Below, piece by piece: positions 8,892 to 20,016 of a stretch of 64,000 nucleotides of DNA. The notes beneath the pieces were generated by a model. The model saw nothing but the letters and a program-made list of their open reading frames with translations, did not search any database and was not told the origin of the DNA. Source of the stretch: Anaspis maculata (taxonomy: Eukaryota > Arthropoda > Insecta > Coleoptera > Scraptiidae). Position 1 is the stretch's first letter. Each line of letters opens with the position of its first letter. The stretch lies in assembly GCA_949128115.1 (NCBI GenBank), contig OX421967.1:59842855-59906854 (forward strand). Reading direction: 5' to 3'. The translations under genes were made by a program, and so were the position numbers.

Positions 8892-9148
8892 TCCCGAAAC
8901 CGAAAAAACCAGTTCTTTTCAGAACCAAAAATCATATAACACAGAGAAAATGATCACAAAACGAATCAATCGAGAGAGAAATCTCGGAATAATGAGAAAC
9001 TATCGTTTCTAGGAAAAACACGGCCACGTGGATGGCCAAGTTTCACGTTTGAAGTTTTCAGACAGATCCAGTTATTGTCACGCCTCACTGGTCGGACAGA
9101 CAGGTATAAATACTAGGTCGAGCTGGCCACGATTCATTTGTCATTGAA

Positions 9149-9433
9149 ATGGCGCAGGGTGAAGTCGACCCAATTTTCAGCATTGTCCTTGAATATTTGA
9201 AATTGTTACAAGATGACATATTCGATCAGCTCGATTCTGTTCTGACAAGGAACAATCTCAGAATATTCTCGCGACAACTGACGGAAGCTCTGGAGGAGAT
9301 GACTGTGTCAGACAACACTGGGTCCTTGAGGGAGCTTCTGGAACCCGAGCTGGAACCAGTACAACCAATTCGGCCTCCGGGTTGTTCCCGAAACCGAAAA
9401 AACCGGTTCTTTTCAGAACCAAAAATCATATAA
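9149..9433 (+). CDS. 94-aa stop-loss form, copy 19
   Basis: T9I, G15E, P27Q, R73P. CCAAT is lost (CCAGT). Stem-loop perfect. Confidence 0.45.
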   Translation: MAQGEVDPIFSIVLEYLKLLQDDIFDQLDSVLTRNNLRIFSRQLTEALEEMTVSDNTGSLRELLEPELEPVQPIRPPGCSRNRKNRFFSEPKII

Positions 9434-9642
9434 CACAAAGAAAATTATCACAAAACGAATCAATCGAGAGAGAAATCTCGGAATAATGGGAAACTATCGT
9501 TTCTAGGAGAAACACGGCCACGTGGATGGCCAAGTTTCACGTTTGAAGCTTTCAGACAGATCCAATATTTGTCACGCCTCACTGGTCGGACAGACAGGTA
9601 TAAATACTAGGTCGAGCTGGCCACGATTCATTTGTCATTGAA

Positions 9643-9879
9643 ATGGCGCAGGGTGAAGTCGACCCAACTTTCAGCATTGTCCTTGGATATTTGAAATTGT
9701 TACAAGATGACATATTCGATCCGCTCGATTCTGTTCTGACAAGGAACAATCTCAGAATATTCTCGCGACAACTGACGGAAGCTCCGGAGGAGATGACTGT
9801 GTCAGACAACACTGGGTTTTTGAGGGAGCTTCTGGAACCCGAGCTGGAACCAGTACAACAAATTCGGCCTCCGGGTTGA
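9643..9879 (+). CDS. 78-aa acidic protein, copy 20
   Basis: L48P, S59F, R73Q. Pro48 falls in the long predicted helix. The stem-loop is perfect but its 5' flank is AAACGG; the 3' flank reads CCAAGAATC. Confidence 0.55.
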   Translation: MAQGEVDPTFSIVLGYLKLLQDDIFDPLDSVLTRNNLRIFSRQLTEAPEEMTVSDNTGFLRELLEPELEPVQQIRPPG

Positions 9880-10136
9880 TCCCGAAACCAAAAAAAACGG
9901 TTCTTTTCAGAACCAAGAATCATATAACACAAAGAAAATGATCACAAAACGAATCAATCGAGAGAGAAATCTCGGAATAATGGGAAACTATCGTTTCTAG
10001 GAGAAACACGGCCACGTGGATGGCCAAGTTTCACGTTTGAAGTTTTCAGACAGATCCGATATTTGTCACGCCTCACCGGTCGGACAGACAGGTATAAATA
10101 CTAGGTCAAGCTGGCCACGATTCATTTGTCATTGAA

Positions 10137-10373
10137 ATGGCGCAGGGTGAAGTCGACCCAACTTTCAGCATTATCCTTGGATATTTGAAATTGTTACAAG
10201 ATGACATATTCGATCCGCTCGATTCTGTTCTGACAAGGAACAATCTCAGAATATTCTCGCGACAACTGACGGAAGCTCTGGGGGAGATGACTGAGTCAGA
10301 CAACACTGGGTCCTTGAGGGAGCTTCTGGAACCCGAGCTGGAACCAGTACAACGAATTCGGCCTCCGGGTTGA
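10137..10373 (+). CDS. 78-aa acidic protein, copy 21
   Basis: V13I, E49G, V53E. CCAAT is lost (CCGAT). Confidence 0.6.
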   Translation: MAQGEVDPTFSIILGYLKLLQDDIFDPLDSVLTRNNLRIFSRQLTEALGEMTESDNTGSLRELLEPELEPVQRIRPPG

Positions 10374-10630
10374 TCCCGAAACCGAAAAAACCGGTTCTTT
10401 TCAGAACCAAAAATCATATAACACAAAGAAAGTGATCACAAAACGAATCAATCGAGAGAGAAATCTCGGAATAATGGGAAACAATCGTTTCAAGGAAAAA
10501 CACGGCCACGTGGATGGCCAAGTTTCACGTTTGAAGTTTTCAGACAGATCCAATATTTGTCACGCCTCACTGGTCGGACAGACAGGTATAAATACTAGGT
10601 CGAGCTGGCCACGATTCAATTGTCATTGAA

Positions 10631-10867
10631 ATGGCGCAGGGTGAAGTCGACCCAATTTTCAGCATTGTCCTTGAATATTTGAAATTGTTACAAGATGACA
10701 TATTCGATCCGCTCGATTCTGTTCTGACAAGGAACAATCTCAGAATATTCTCGCGACAACTGACGGAAGCTCTGGAGAAGATGACTGTGTCAGACAACAC
10801 TGGGTCTTTGAGGGAGCTTCTGGAACCCGAGCTGGAACCAGTACAACGAATTCGGCCTCCGGGTTGA
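10631..10867 (+). CDS. 78-aa acidic protein, copy 22
   Basis: T9I, G15E, E50K. Initiator TCAATT. Confidence 0.6.
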   Translation: MAQGEVDPIFSIVLEYLKLLQDDIFDPLDSVLTRNNLRIFSRQLTEALEKMTVSDNTGSLRELLEPELEPVQRIRPPG

Positions 10868-11124
10868 TCCCGAAACCGAAAAAACCGGTTCTTTTCAGAA
10901 CCAAAAATCATATAACACAAAGAAAATGATCACAAAACGTATCAATCGAGAGAGAAATCTCGGAATAATGGGAAACTTTCATTTCTAGGAAAAACACGGC
11001 CACGTGGATGGCCAAGTTTCACGTGTGAAGTTTTCAGACAGATCCAATTATTGTCACGCCTTACTGGTCGGACAGACAGGTATAAATACTAGGTCGAGCT
11101 GGCCACGATTCATTTGTCATTGAA

Positions 11125-11361
11125 ATGGCGCAAGGTGAAGTCGACCCAACTTTCAGCATTGTCCTTGGATATTTGAAATTGTTACAAGATGACATATTCG
11201 ATCCGCTCGATTCTGTTCTGACAAGGAACAATCTCAGAATATTCTCGCGACAACTGACGGAAGCTCTGGAGGAGATGACTGTGTCAGACAACACTGGGTC
11301 TTTGAGGGAGCTTCTGGAACCCGAGCTGGAACCAGTACAACGAATTCGGCCTCCGGGTTGA
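11125..11361 (+). CDS. 78-aa acidic protein, copy 23
   Basis: Majority protein. CCAAT present followed by TATTG; a second CACGTG occurs in the spacer (TTTCACGTGTG). Confidence 0.6.
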   Translation: MAQGEVDPTFSIVLGYLKLLQDDIFDPLDSVLTRNNLRIFSRQLTEALEEMTVSDNTGSLRELLEPELEPVQRIRPPG

Positions 11362-11618
11362 TCCCGAAACCGAAAAAACCGGTTCTTTTCAGAACCAAAA
11401 ATCATATAACACAAAGAAAGTGATCACAAAACGAATCAATCGAGAGAGAAATCTCGGAATAATGGGAAACTATCGTTTCTAGGAGAAACACGGCCACGTG
11501 GATGGCCAAGTTTCACGTTTGAAGTTTTCAGACAGATCCAATATTTGTCACGCCTCACTGGTCGGACAGACAGGTATAAATACTAGGTCGAGCTGGCCAC
11601 GATTCAATTGTCATTGAA

Positions 11619-11903
11619 ATGGCGCAGGGTGAAGTCGACCCAATTTTCAGCATTGTCCTTGAATATTTGAAATTGTTACAAGATGACATATTCGATCCGC
11701 TCGATTCTGTTCTGACAAGGAACAATCTCAGAATATTCTCGCGACAACTGACGGAAGCTCTGGAGGAGATGACTGTGTCAGACAACACTGGGTCCTTGAG
11801 GGAGCTTCTGGAACCCGAGCTGGAACCAGTACAACGAATTCGGCCTCCGGGTTGTTCCCGAAACCGAAAAAACCGGTTCTTTTCAGAACCAAAAATCATA
11901 TAA
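11619..11903 (+). CDS. 94-aa stop-loss form, copy 24
   Basis: T9I, G15E. Initiator TCAATT; stem-loop perfect. Same type as copies 17 and 34. Confidence 0.45.
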   Translation: MAQGEVDPIFSIVLEYLKLLQDDIFDPLDSVLTRNNLRIFSRQLTEALEEMTVSDNTGSLRELLEPELEPVQRIRPPGCSRNRKNRFFSEPKII

Positions 11904-12112
11904 CACAAAGAAAATGATCACAAAACGAATCAGTCGAGAGAGAAATCTCGGAATAATGGGAAACTATCGTTTCTAGGAGAAACACGGCCACGTGGATGGC
12001 CAAGTTTCACGTTTGAAGTTTTCAGACAGATCCAATATTTGTCACGCCTCACTGGTCGGACAGACAGGTATAAATACTAGGTCGAGCTGGCCACGATTCA
12101 TTTGTCATTGAA

Positions 12113-12349
12113 ATGGCGCAGGGTGAAGTCGACCCAACTTTCAGCATTGTCCTTGGATATTTGAAATTGTTACAAGATGACATATTCGATCAGCTCGATT
12201 CTGTTCTGACAAGGAACAATCTCAGAATATTCTCGCGACAACTGACGGAAGCTGTGGAGGAGATGACTGTGTCAGACAACACTGGGTCCTTGAGGGAGCT
12301 TCTGGAACCCGAGCTGGAACCAGTACAACGAAATCGGCCTCCGGGTTGA
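12113..12349 (+). CDS. 78-aa acidic protein, copy 25
   Basis: P27Q, L48V, I74N. The outer stem pair is A-C. First member of the second dimer pattern. Confidence 0.6.
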   Translation: MAQGEVDPTFSIVLGYLKLLQDDIFDQLDSVLTRNNLRIFSRQLTEAVEEMTVSDNTGSLRELLEPELEPVQRNRPPG

Positions 12350-12606
12350 TCCCGAAACCGAAAAAACCAGTTCTTTTCAGAACCAAAAATCATATAACAC
12401 AGAGAAAATGATCACAAAACGAATCAATCGAGAGAGAAATCTCGGAATAATGAGAAACTATCGTTTCTAGGAAAAACACGGCCACGTGGATGGCCAAGTT
12501 TCACGTTTGAAGTTTTCAGACAGATCCAGTTATTGTCACGCCTCACTGGTCGGACAGACAGGTATAAATACTAGGTCGAGCTGGCCACGATTCATTTGTC
12601 ATTGAA

Positions 12607-12891
12607 ATGGCGCAGGGTGAAGTCGACCCAATTTTCAGCATTGTCCTTGAATATTTGAAATTGTTACAAGATGACATATTCGATCAGCTCGATTCTGTTC
12701 TGACAAGGAACAATCTCAGAATATTCTCGCGACAACTGACGGAAGCTCTGGAGGAGATGACTGTGTCAGACAACACTGGGTCCTTGAGGGAGCTTCTGGA
12801 ACCCGAGCTGGAACCAGTACAACCAATTCGGCCTCCGGGTTGTTCCCGAAACCGAAAAAACCGGTTCTTTTCAGAACCAAAAATCATATAA
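12607..12891 (+). CDS. 94-aa stop-loss form, copy 26
   Basis: T9I, G15E, P27Q, R73P. CCAAT is lost (CCAGT). Confidence 0.45.
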   Translation: MAQGEVDPIFSIVLEYLKLLQDDIFDQLDSVLTRNNLRIFSRQLTEALEEMTVSDNTGSLRELLEPELEPVQPIRPPGCSRNRKNRFFSEPKII

Positions 12892-13100
12892 CACAAAGAA
12901 AATGATCACAAAACGAATCAATCGAGAGAGAAATCTCGGAATAATGGGAAACTATCGTTTCTAGGAGAAACACGGCCACGTGGATGGCCAAGTTTCACGT
13001 TTGAAGTTTTCAGACAGATCCAATATTTGTCACGCCTCACTGGTCGGACAGACAGGTATAAATACTAGGTCGAGCTGGCCACGATTCATTTGTCATTGAA

Positions 13101-13337
13101 ATGGCGCAGGGTGAAGTCGACCCAACTTTCAGCATTGTCCTTGGATATTTGAAATTGTTACAAGATGACATATTCGATCAGCTCGATTCTGTTCTGACAA
13201 GGAACAATCTCAGAATATTCTCGCGACAACTGACGGAAGCTGTGGAGGAGATGACTGTGTCAGACAACACTGGGTCCTTGAGGGAGCTTCTGGAACCCGA
13301 GCTGGAACCAGTACAACGAAATCGGCCTCCGGGTTGA
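13101..13337 (+). CDS. 78-aa acidic protein, copy 27
   Basis: P27Q, L48V, I74N; same protein as copy 25. The outer stem pair is A-C. Confidence 0.6.
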   Translation: MAQGEVDPTFSIVLGYLKLLQDDIFDQLDSVLTRNNLRIFSRQLTEAVEEMTVSDNTGSLRELLEPELEPVQRNRPPG

Positions 13338-13594
13338 TCCCGAAACCGAAAAAACCAGTTCTTTTCAGAACCAAAAATCATATAACACAGAGAAAATGAT
13401 CACAAAACGAATCAATCGAGAGAGAAATCTCGGAATAATGAGAAACTATCGTTTCTAGGAAAAACACGGCCACGTGGATGGCCAAGTTTCACGTTTGAAG
13501 TTTTCAGACAGATCCAGTTATTGTCACGCCTCACTGGTCGGACAGACAGGTATAAATACTAGGTCGAGCTGGCCACGATTCATTTGTCATTGAA

Positions 13595-13879
13595 ATGGCG
13601 CAGGGTGAAGTCGACCCAATTTTCAGCATTGTCCTTGAATATTTGAAATTGTTACAAGATGACATATTCGATCAGCTCGATTCTGTTCTGACAAGGAACA
13701 ATCTCAGAATATTCTCGCGACAACTGACGGAAGCTCTGGAGGAGATGACTGTGTCAGACAACACTGGGTCCTTGAGGGAGCTTCTGGAACCCGAGCTGGA
13801 ACCAGTACAACGAATTCGGCCTCCGGGTTGTTCCCGAAACCGAAAAAACCGGTTCTTTTCAGAACCAAAAATCATATAA
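13595..13879 (+). CDS. 94-aa stop-loss form, copy 28
   Basis: T9I, G15E, P27Q, with Arg73 kept, unlike its dimer counterparts 26 and 30. CCAAT is lost (CCAGT). Confidence 0.45.
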   Translation: MAQGEVDPIFSIVLEYLKLLQDDIFDQLDSVLTRNNLRIFSRQLTEALEEMTVSDNTGSLRELLEPELEPVQRIRPPGCSRNRKNRFFSEPKII

Positions 13880-14088
13880 CACAAAGAAAATGATCACAAA
13901 ACGAATCAGTCGAGAGAGAAATCTCGGAATAATGGGAAACTATCGTTTCTAGGAGAAACACGGCCACGTGGATGGCCAAGTTTCACGTTTGAAGTTTTCA
14001 GACAGATCCAATATTTGTCACGCCTCACTGGTCGGACAGACAGGTATAAATACTAGGTCGAGCTGGCCACGATTCATTTGTCATTGAA

Positions 14089-14325
14089 ATGGCGCAGGGT
14101 GAAGTCGACCCAACTTTCAGCATTGTCCTTGGATATTTGAAATTGTTACAAGATGACATATTCGATCAGCTCGATTCTGTTCTGACAAGGAACAATCTCA
14201 GAATATTCTCGCGACAACTGACGGAAGCTGTGGAGGAGATGACTGTGTCAGACAACACTGGGTCCTTGAGGGAGCTTCTGGAACCCGAGCTGGAACCAGT
14301 ACAACGAAATCGGCCTCCGGGTTGA
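14089..14325 (+). CDS. 78-aa acidic protein, copy 29
   Basis: P27Q, L48V, I74N. The outer stem pair is A-C. Confidence 0.6.
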   Translation: MAQGEVDPTFSIVLGYLKLLQDDIFDQLDSVLTRNNLRIFSRQLTEAVEEMTVSDNTGSLRELLEPELEPVQRNRPPG

Positions 14326-14582
14326 TCCCGAAACCGAAAAAACCAGTTCTTTTCAGAACCAAAAATCATATAACACAGAGAAAATGATCACAAAACGAAT
14401 CAATCGAGAGAGAAATCTCGGAATAATGAGAAACTATCGTTTCTAGGAAAAACACGGCCACGTGGATGGCCAAGTTTCACGTTTGAAGTTTTCAGACAGA
14501 TCCAGTTATTGTCACGCCTCACTGGTCGGACAGACAGGTATAAATACTAGGTCGAGCTGGCCACGATTCATTTGTCATTGAA

Positions 14583-14867
14583 ATGGCGCAGGGTGAAGTC
14601 GACCCAATTTTCAGCATTGTCCTTGAATATTTGAAATTGTTACAAGATGACATATTCGATCAGCTCGATTCTGTTCTGACAAGGAACAATCTCAGAATAT
14701 TCTCGCGACAACTGACGGAAGCTCTGGAGGAGATGACTGTGTCAGACAACACTGGGTCCTTGAGGGAGCTTCTGGAACCCGAGCTGGAACCAGTACAACC
14801 AATTCGGCCTCCGGGTTGTTCCCGAAACCGAAAAAACCGGTTCTTTTCAGAACCAAAAATCATATAA
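14583..14867 (+). CDS. 94-aa stop-loss form, copy 30
   Basis: T9I, G15E, P27Q, R73P. CCAAT is lost (CCAGT). Confidence 0.45.
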   Translation: MAQGEVDPIFSIVLEYLKLLQDDIFDQLDSVLTRNNLRIFSRQLTEALEEMTVSDNTGSLRELLEPELEPVQPIRPPGCSRNRKNRFFSEPKII

Positions 14868-15076
14868 CACAAAGAAAATGATCACAAAACGAATCAATCG
14901 AGAGAGAAATCTCGGAATAATGGGAAACTATCGTTTCTAGGAGAAACACGGCCACGTGGATGGCCAAGTTTCACGTTTGAAGTTTTCAGACAGATCCGAT
15001 ATTTGTCACGCCTCACCGGTCGGACAGACAGGTATAAATACTAGGTCAAGCTGGCCACGATTCATTTGTCATTGAA

Positions 15077-15313
15077 ATGGCGCAGGGTGAAGTCGACCCA
15101 ACTTTCAGCATTGTCCTTGGATATTTGAAATTGTTACAAGATGACATATTCGATCCGCTCGATTCTGTTCTGACAAGGAACAATCTCAGAATATTCTCGC
15201 GACAACTGACGGAAGCTCTGGGGGAGATGACTGAGTCAGACAACACTGGGTCCTTGAGGGAGCTTCTGGAACCCGAGCTGGAACCAGTACAACGAATTCG
15301 GCCTCCGGGTTGA
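15077..15313 (+). CDS. 78-aa acidic protein, copy 31
   Basis: E49G, V53E. CCAAT is lost (CCGAT). Close to copy 21 but with Val13. Confidence 0.6.
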   Translation: MAQGEVDPTFSIVLGYLKLLQDDIFDPLDSVLTRNNLRIFSRQLTEALGEMTESDNTGSLRELLEPELEPVQRIRPPG

Positions 15314-15570
15314 TCCCGAAACCGAAAAAACCGGTTCTTTTCAGAACCAAAAATCATATAACACAAAGAAAGTGATCACAAAACGAATCAATCGAGAGAG
15401 AAATCTCGGAATAATGGGAAACAATCGTTTCAAGGAAAAACACGGCCACGTGGATGGCCAAGTTTCACGTTTGAAGTTTTCAGACAGATCCAATATTTGT
15501 CACGCCTCACTGGTCGGACAGACAGGTATAAATACTAGGTCGAGCTGGCCACGATTCAATTGTCATTGAA

Positions 15571-15807
15571 ATGGCGCAGGGTGAAGTCGACCCAACTTTC
15601 AGCATTGTCCTTGGATATTTGAAATTGTTACAAGATGACATATTCGATCCGCTCGATTCTGTTCTGACAAGGAACAATCTCAGACTATTCTCGCGACAAC
15701 TGACGGAAGCTCTGGAGGAGATGACTGTGTCAGACAACACTGGGTCCTTGAGGGAGCTTCTGGAACCCGAGCTGGAACCAGTACAACGAATTCGGCCTCC
15801 GGGTTGA
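15571..15807 (+). CDS. 78-aa acidic protein, copy 32
   Basis: I39L. Initiator TCAATT. Confidence 0.6.
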   Translation: MAQGEVDPTFSIVLGYLKLLQDDIFDPLDSVLTRNNLRLFSRQLTEALEEMTVSDNTGSLRELLEPELEPVQRIRPPG

Positions 15808-16064
15808 TCCCGAAACCGAAAAAACCGGTTCTTTTCAGAACCAAAAATCATATAACACAAAGAAAGTGATCACAAAACGAATCAATCGAGAGAGAAATCT
15901 CGGAATAATGGGAAACAATCGTTTCAAGGAAAAACACGGCCACGTGGATGGCCAAGTTTCACGTTTGAAGTTTTCAGACAGATCCAATATTTGTCACGCC
16001 TCACTGGTCGGACAGACAGGTATAAATACTAGGTCGAGCTGGCCACGATTCAATTGTCATTGAA

Positions 16065-16301
16065 ATGGCGCAGGGTGAAGTCGACCCAACTTTCAGCATT
16101 GTCCTTGGATATTTGAAATTGTTACAAGATGACATATTCGATCCGCTCGATTCTGTTCTGACAAGGAACAATCTCAGAATATTCTCGCGACAACTGACGG
16201 AAGCTCTGGAGAAGATGACTGTGTCAGACAACACTGGGTCTTTGAGGGAGCTTCTGGAACCCGAGCTGGAACCAGTACAACGAATTCGGCCTCCGGGTTG
16301 A
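16065..16301 (+). CDS. 78-aa acidic protein, copy 33
   Basis: E50K. Initiator TCAATT. Confidence 0.6.
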   Translation: MAQGEVDPTFSIVLGYLKLLQDDIFDPLDSVLTRNNLRIFSRQLTEALEKMTVSDNTGSLRELLEPELEPVQRIRPPG

Positions 16302-16558
16302 TCCCGAAACCGAAAAAACCGGTTCTTTTCAGAACCAAAAATCATATAACACAAAGAAAATGATCACAAAACGTATCAATCGAGAGAGAAATCTCGGAAT
16401 AATGGGAAACTTTCATTTCTAGGAAAAACACGGCCACGTGGATGGCCAAGTTTCACGTGTGAAGTTTTCAGACAGATCCAATTATTGTCACGCCTTACTG
16501 GTCGGACAGACAGGTATAAATACTAGGTCGAGCTGGCCACGATTCAATTGTCATTGAA

Positions 16559-16843
16559 ATGGCGCAGGGTGAAGTCGACCCAATTTTCAGCATTGTCCTT
16601 GAATATTTGAAATTGTTACAAGATGACATATTCGATCCGCTCGATTCTGTTCTGACAAGGAACAATCTCAGAATATTCTCGCGACAACTGACGGAAGCTC
16701 TGGAGGAGATGACTGTGTCAGACAACACTGGGTCCTTGAGGGAGCTTCTGGAACCCGAGCTGGAACCAGTACAACGAATTCGGCCTCCGGGTTGTTCCCG
16801 AAACCGAAAAAACCGGTTCTTTTCAGAACCAAAAATCATATAA
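16559..16843 (+). CDS. 94-aa stop-loss form, copy 34
   Basis: T9I, G15E. Initiator TCAATT; CCAAT followed by TATTG. Confidence 0.45.
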   Translation: MAQGEVDPIFSIVLEYLKLLQDDIFDPLDSVLTRNNLRIFSRQLTEALEEMTVSDNTGSLRELLEPELEPVQRIRPPGCSRNRKNRFFSEPKII

Positions 16844-17052
16844 CACAAAGAAAATGATCACAAAACGAATCAATCGAGAGAGAAATCTCGGAATAATGGG
16901 AAACTATCGTTTCTAGGAGAAACACGGCCACGTGGATGGCCAAGTTTCACGTTTGAAGTTTTCAGACAGATCCAATATTTGTCACGCCTCACTGGTCGGA
17001 CAGACAGGTATAAATACTAGGTCGAGCTGGCCACGATTCATTTGTCATTGAA

Positions 17053-17289
17053 ATGGCGCAGGGTGAAGTCGACCCAACTTTCAGCATTGTCCTTGGATAT
17101 TTGAAATTGTTACAAGATGACATATTCGATCAGCTCGATTCTGTTCTGACAAGGAACAATCTCAGAATATTCTCGCGACAACTGACGGAAGCTCTGGAGG
17201 AGATGACTGTGTCAGACAACACTGGGTCCTTGAGGGAGCTTCTGGAACCCGAGCTGGAACCAGTACAACGAAATCGGCCTCCGGGTTGA
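17053..17289 (+). CDS. 78-aa acidic protein, copy 35
   Basis: P27Q, I74N. The outer stem pair is A-C. Same protein as copy 18. Confidence 0.6.
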   Translation: MAQGEVDPTFSIVLGYLKLLQDDIFDQLDSVLTRNNLRIFSRQLTEALEEMTVSDNTGSLRELLEPELEPVQRNRPPG

Positions 17290-17546
17290 TCCCGAAACCG
17301 AAAAAACCAGTTCTTTTCAGAACCAAAAATCATATAACACAGAGAAAATGATCACAAAACGAATCAATCGAGAGAGAAATCTCGGAATAATGAGAAACTA
17401 TCGTTTCTAGGAAAAACACGGCCACGTGGATGGCCAAGTTTCACGTTTGAAGTTTTCAGACAGATCCAGTTATTGTCACGCCTCACTGGTCGGACAGACA
17501 GGTATAAATACTAGGTCGAGCTGGCCACGATTCATTTGTCATTGAA

Positions 17547-17783
17547 ATGGCGCAGGGTGAAGTCGACCCAATTTTCAGCATTGTCCTTGAATATTTGAAA
17601 TTGTTACAAGATGACATATTCGATCAGCTCGATTCTGTTCTGACAAGGAACAATCTCAGAATATTCTCGCGACAACTGACGGAAGCTCCGGAGGAGATGA
17701 CTGTGTCAGACAACACTGGGTCCTTGAGGGAGCTTCTGGAACCCGAGCTGGAACCAGTACAACAAATTCGGCCTCCGGGTTGA
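17547..17783 (+). CDS. 78-aa acidic protein, copy 36
   Basis: T9I, G15E, P27Q, L48P, R73Q: a mosaic of the copy 19 front and copy 20 back. CCAAT is lost (CCAGT). Confidence 0.55.
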   Translation: MAQGEVDPIFSIVLEYLKLLQDDIFDQLDSVLTRNNLRIFSRQLTEAPEEMTVSDNTGSLRELLEPELEPVQQIRPPG

Positions 17784-18040
17784 TCCCGAAACCAAAAAAA
17801 CCGGTTCTTTTCAGAACCAAGAATCATATAACACAAAGAAAATGATCACAAAACGAATCAATCGAGAGAGAAATCTCGGAATAATGGGAAACTATCGTTT
17901 CTAGGAGAAACACGGCCACGTGGATGGCCAAGTTTCACGTTTGAAGTTTTCAGACAGATCCGATATTTGTCACGCCTCACCGGTCGGACAGACAGGTATA
18001 AATACTAGGTCAAGCTGGCCACGATTCATTTGTCATTGAA

Positions 18041-18277
18041 ATGGCGCAGGGTGAAGTCGACCCAACTTTCAGCATTGTCCTTGGATATTTGAAATTGTTA
18101 CAAGATGACATATTCGATCCGCTCGATTCTGTTCTGACAAGGAACAATCTCAGAATATTCTCGCGACAACTGACGGAAGCTCTGGAGGAGATGACTGTGT
18201 CAGACAACACTGGGTCCTTGAGGGAGCTTCTGGAACCCGAGCTGGAACCAGTACAACGAATTCGGCCTCCGGGTTGA
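18041..18277 (+). CDS. 78-aa acidic protein, copy 37
   Basis: Majority protein. CCAAT is lost (CCGAT). Confidence 0.6.
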   Translation: MAQGEVDPTFSIVLGYLKLLQDDIFDPLDSVLTRNNLRIFSRQLTEALEEMTVSDNTGSLRELLEPELEPVQRIRPPG

Positions 18278-18534
18278 TCCCGAAACCGAAAAAACCGGTT
18301 CTTTTCAGAACCAAAAATCATATAACACAAAGAAAGTGATCACAAAACGAATCAATCGAGAGAGAAATCTCGGAATAATGGGAAACTATCGTTTCTAGGA
18401 GAAACACGGCCACGTGGATGGCCAAGTTTCACGTTTGAAGTTTTCAGACAGATCCAATATTTGTCACGCCTCACTGGTCGGACAGACAGGTATAAATACT
18501 AGGTCGAGCTGGCCACGATTCATTTGTCATTGAA

Positions 18535-18771
18535 ATGGCGCAAGGTGAAGTCGACCCAACTTTCAGCATTGTCCTTGGATATTTGAAATTGTTACAAGAT
18601 GACATATTCGATCCGCTCGATTCTGTTCTGACAAGGAACAATCTCAGAATATTCTCGCGACAACTGACGGAAGCTCTGGAGGAGATGACTGTGTCAGACA
18701 ACACTGGGTTTTTGAGGGAGCTTCTGGAACCCGAGCTGGAACCAGTACAACGGATTCGGCCTCCGGGTTGA
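18535..18771 (+). CDS. 78-aa acidic protein, copy 38
   Basis: S59F; Arg73 uses CGG. Stem-loop has loop TTTT. Counterpart is copy 65. Confidence 0.6.
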   Translation: MAQGEVDPTFSIVLGYLKLLQDDIFDPLDSVLTRNNLRIFSRQLTEALEEMTVSDNTGFLRELLEPELEPVQRIRPPG

Positions 18772-19028
18772 TCCCGAAACCGAAAAAACCGGTTCTTTTT
18801 AGAACCAAAAATCATATAACACAAAGAAAATGATCACAAAACGAATCAATCGAGAGAGAAATCTCGGAATAATGGGAAACTATCGTTTCTAGGAAAAACA
18901 CGGCCACGTGGACGGCCAAGTTTCACGTTTGAAGTTTTCAGACAGATCCAATATTTGTCACGCCTCACTGGTCGGACAGACAGGTATAAATACTAGGTCG
19001 AGCTGGCCACGATTCATTTGTCATTGAA

Positions 19029-19265
19029 ATGGCGCAAGGTGAAGTCGACCCAACTTTCAGCATTGTCCTTGGATATTTGAAATTGTTACAAGATGACATA
19101 TTCGATCCGCTCGATTCGGTTCTGACAAGGAACAATCTCAGAATATTCTCGCGACAACTGACGGAAGCTCTGGAGGAGATGACTGTGTCAGACAACACTG
19201 GGTCTTTGAGGGAGCTTCTGGAACCCGAGCTGGAACCAGCACAACGAATTCGGCCTCCGGGTTGA
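19029..19265 (+). CDS. 78-aa acidic protein, copy 39
   Basis: V71A (seen only here and in copy 66). Stem-loop has loop TTTT. Confidence 0.6.
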   Translation: MAQGEVDPTFSIVLGYLKLLQDDIFDPLDSVLTRNNLRIFSRQLTEALEEMTVSDNTGSLRELLEPELEPAQRIRPPG

Positions 19266-19522
19266 TCCCGAAACCGAAAAAACCGGTTCTTTTTAGAACC
19301 AAAAATCATATAACACAAAGAAAATGATCACAAAACGTATCAATCGAGAGAGAAATCTCGGAATAATGGGAAACTTTCGTTTCTAGGGAAAAAACGGCCA
19401 CGTGGATGGCCAAGTTTCACGTGTGAAGTTTTCAGACAGATCTAATTATTGTCACGCCTCACTGGTCGGACAGACAGGTATAAATACTAGGTCGAGCTGG
19501 CCACGATTCATTTGTCATTGAA

Positions 19523-19759
19523 ATGGCGCAGGGTGAAGTCGACCCAACTTTCAGCATTGTCCTTGAATATTTGAAATTGTTACAAGATGACATATTCGAT
19601 CCGCTCGATTCTGTTCTGACAAGGAACAATCTCAGAATATTCTCGCGACAACTGACGGAAGCTCTGGAGGAGATGACTGTGTCAGACAACACTGGGTCTT
19701 TGAGGGAGCTTCTGGAACTCGAGCTGGAACCAGTACAACGAAATCGGCCTCCGGGTTGA
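19523..19759 (+). CDS. 78-aa acidic protein, copy 40
   Basis: G15E, P66L, I74N. CCAAT is lost (CTAAT). The outer stem pair is A-C. Confidence 0.6.
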   Translation: MAQGEVDPTFSIVLEYLKLLQDDIFDPLDSVLTRNNLRIFSRQLTEALEEMTVSDNTGSLRELLELELEPVQRNRPPG

Positions 19760-20016
19760 TCCCGAAACCGAAAAAACCAGTTCTTTTCAGAACCAAAAAT
19801 CATATAACACAGAGAAAATGATCACAAAACGAATCAATCGAGAGAGAAATCTCGGAATAATGAGAAACTATCGTTTCTAGGAAAAACACGGCCACGTGGA
19901 TGGCCAAGTTTCACGTTTGAAGTTTTCAGACAGATCCAGTTATTGTCACGCCTCACTGGTCGGACAGACAGGTATAAATACTAGGTCGAGCTGGCCACGA
20001 TTCATTTGTCATTGAA

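Larger units (their letters stand above)
12113..14867 (+). repeat. Higher-order dimer repeat, 988 bp, three turns
   Basis: Copies 25-30 alternate between a 78-aa form (P27Q, L48V, I74N, stem starting AG) and a 94-aa stop-loss form (T9I, G15E, P27Q, CCAGT promoter). The middle stop-loss copy keeps Arg73 where the outer two have Pro. Confidence 0.85.
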
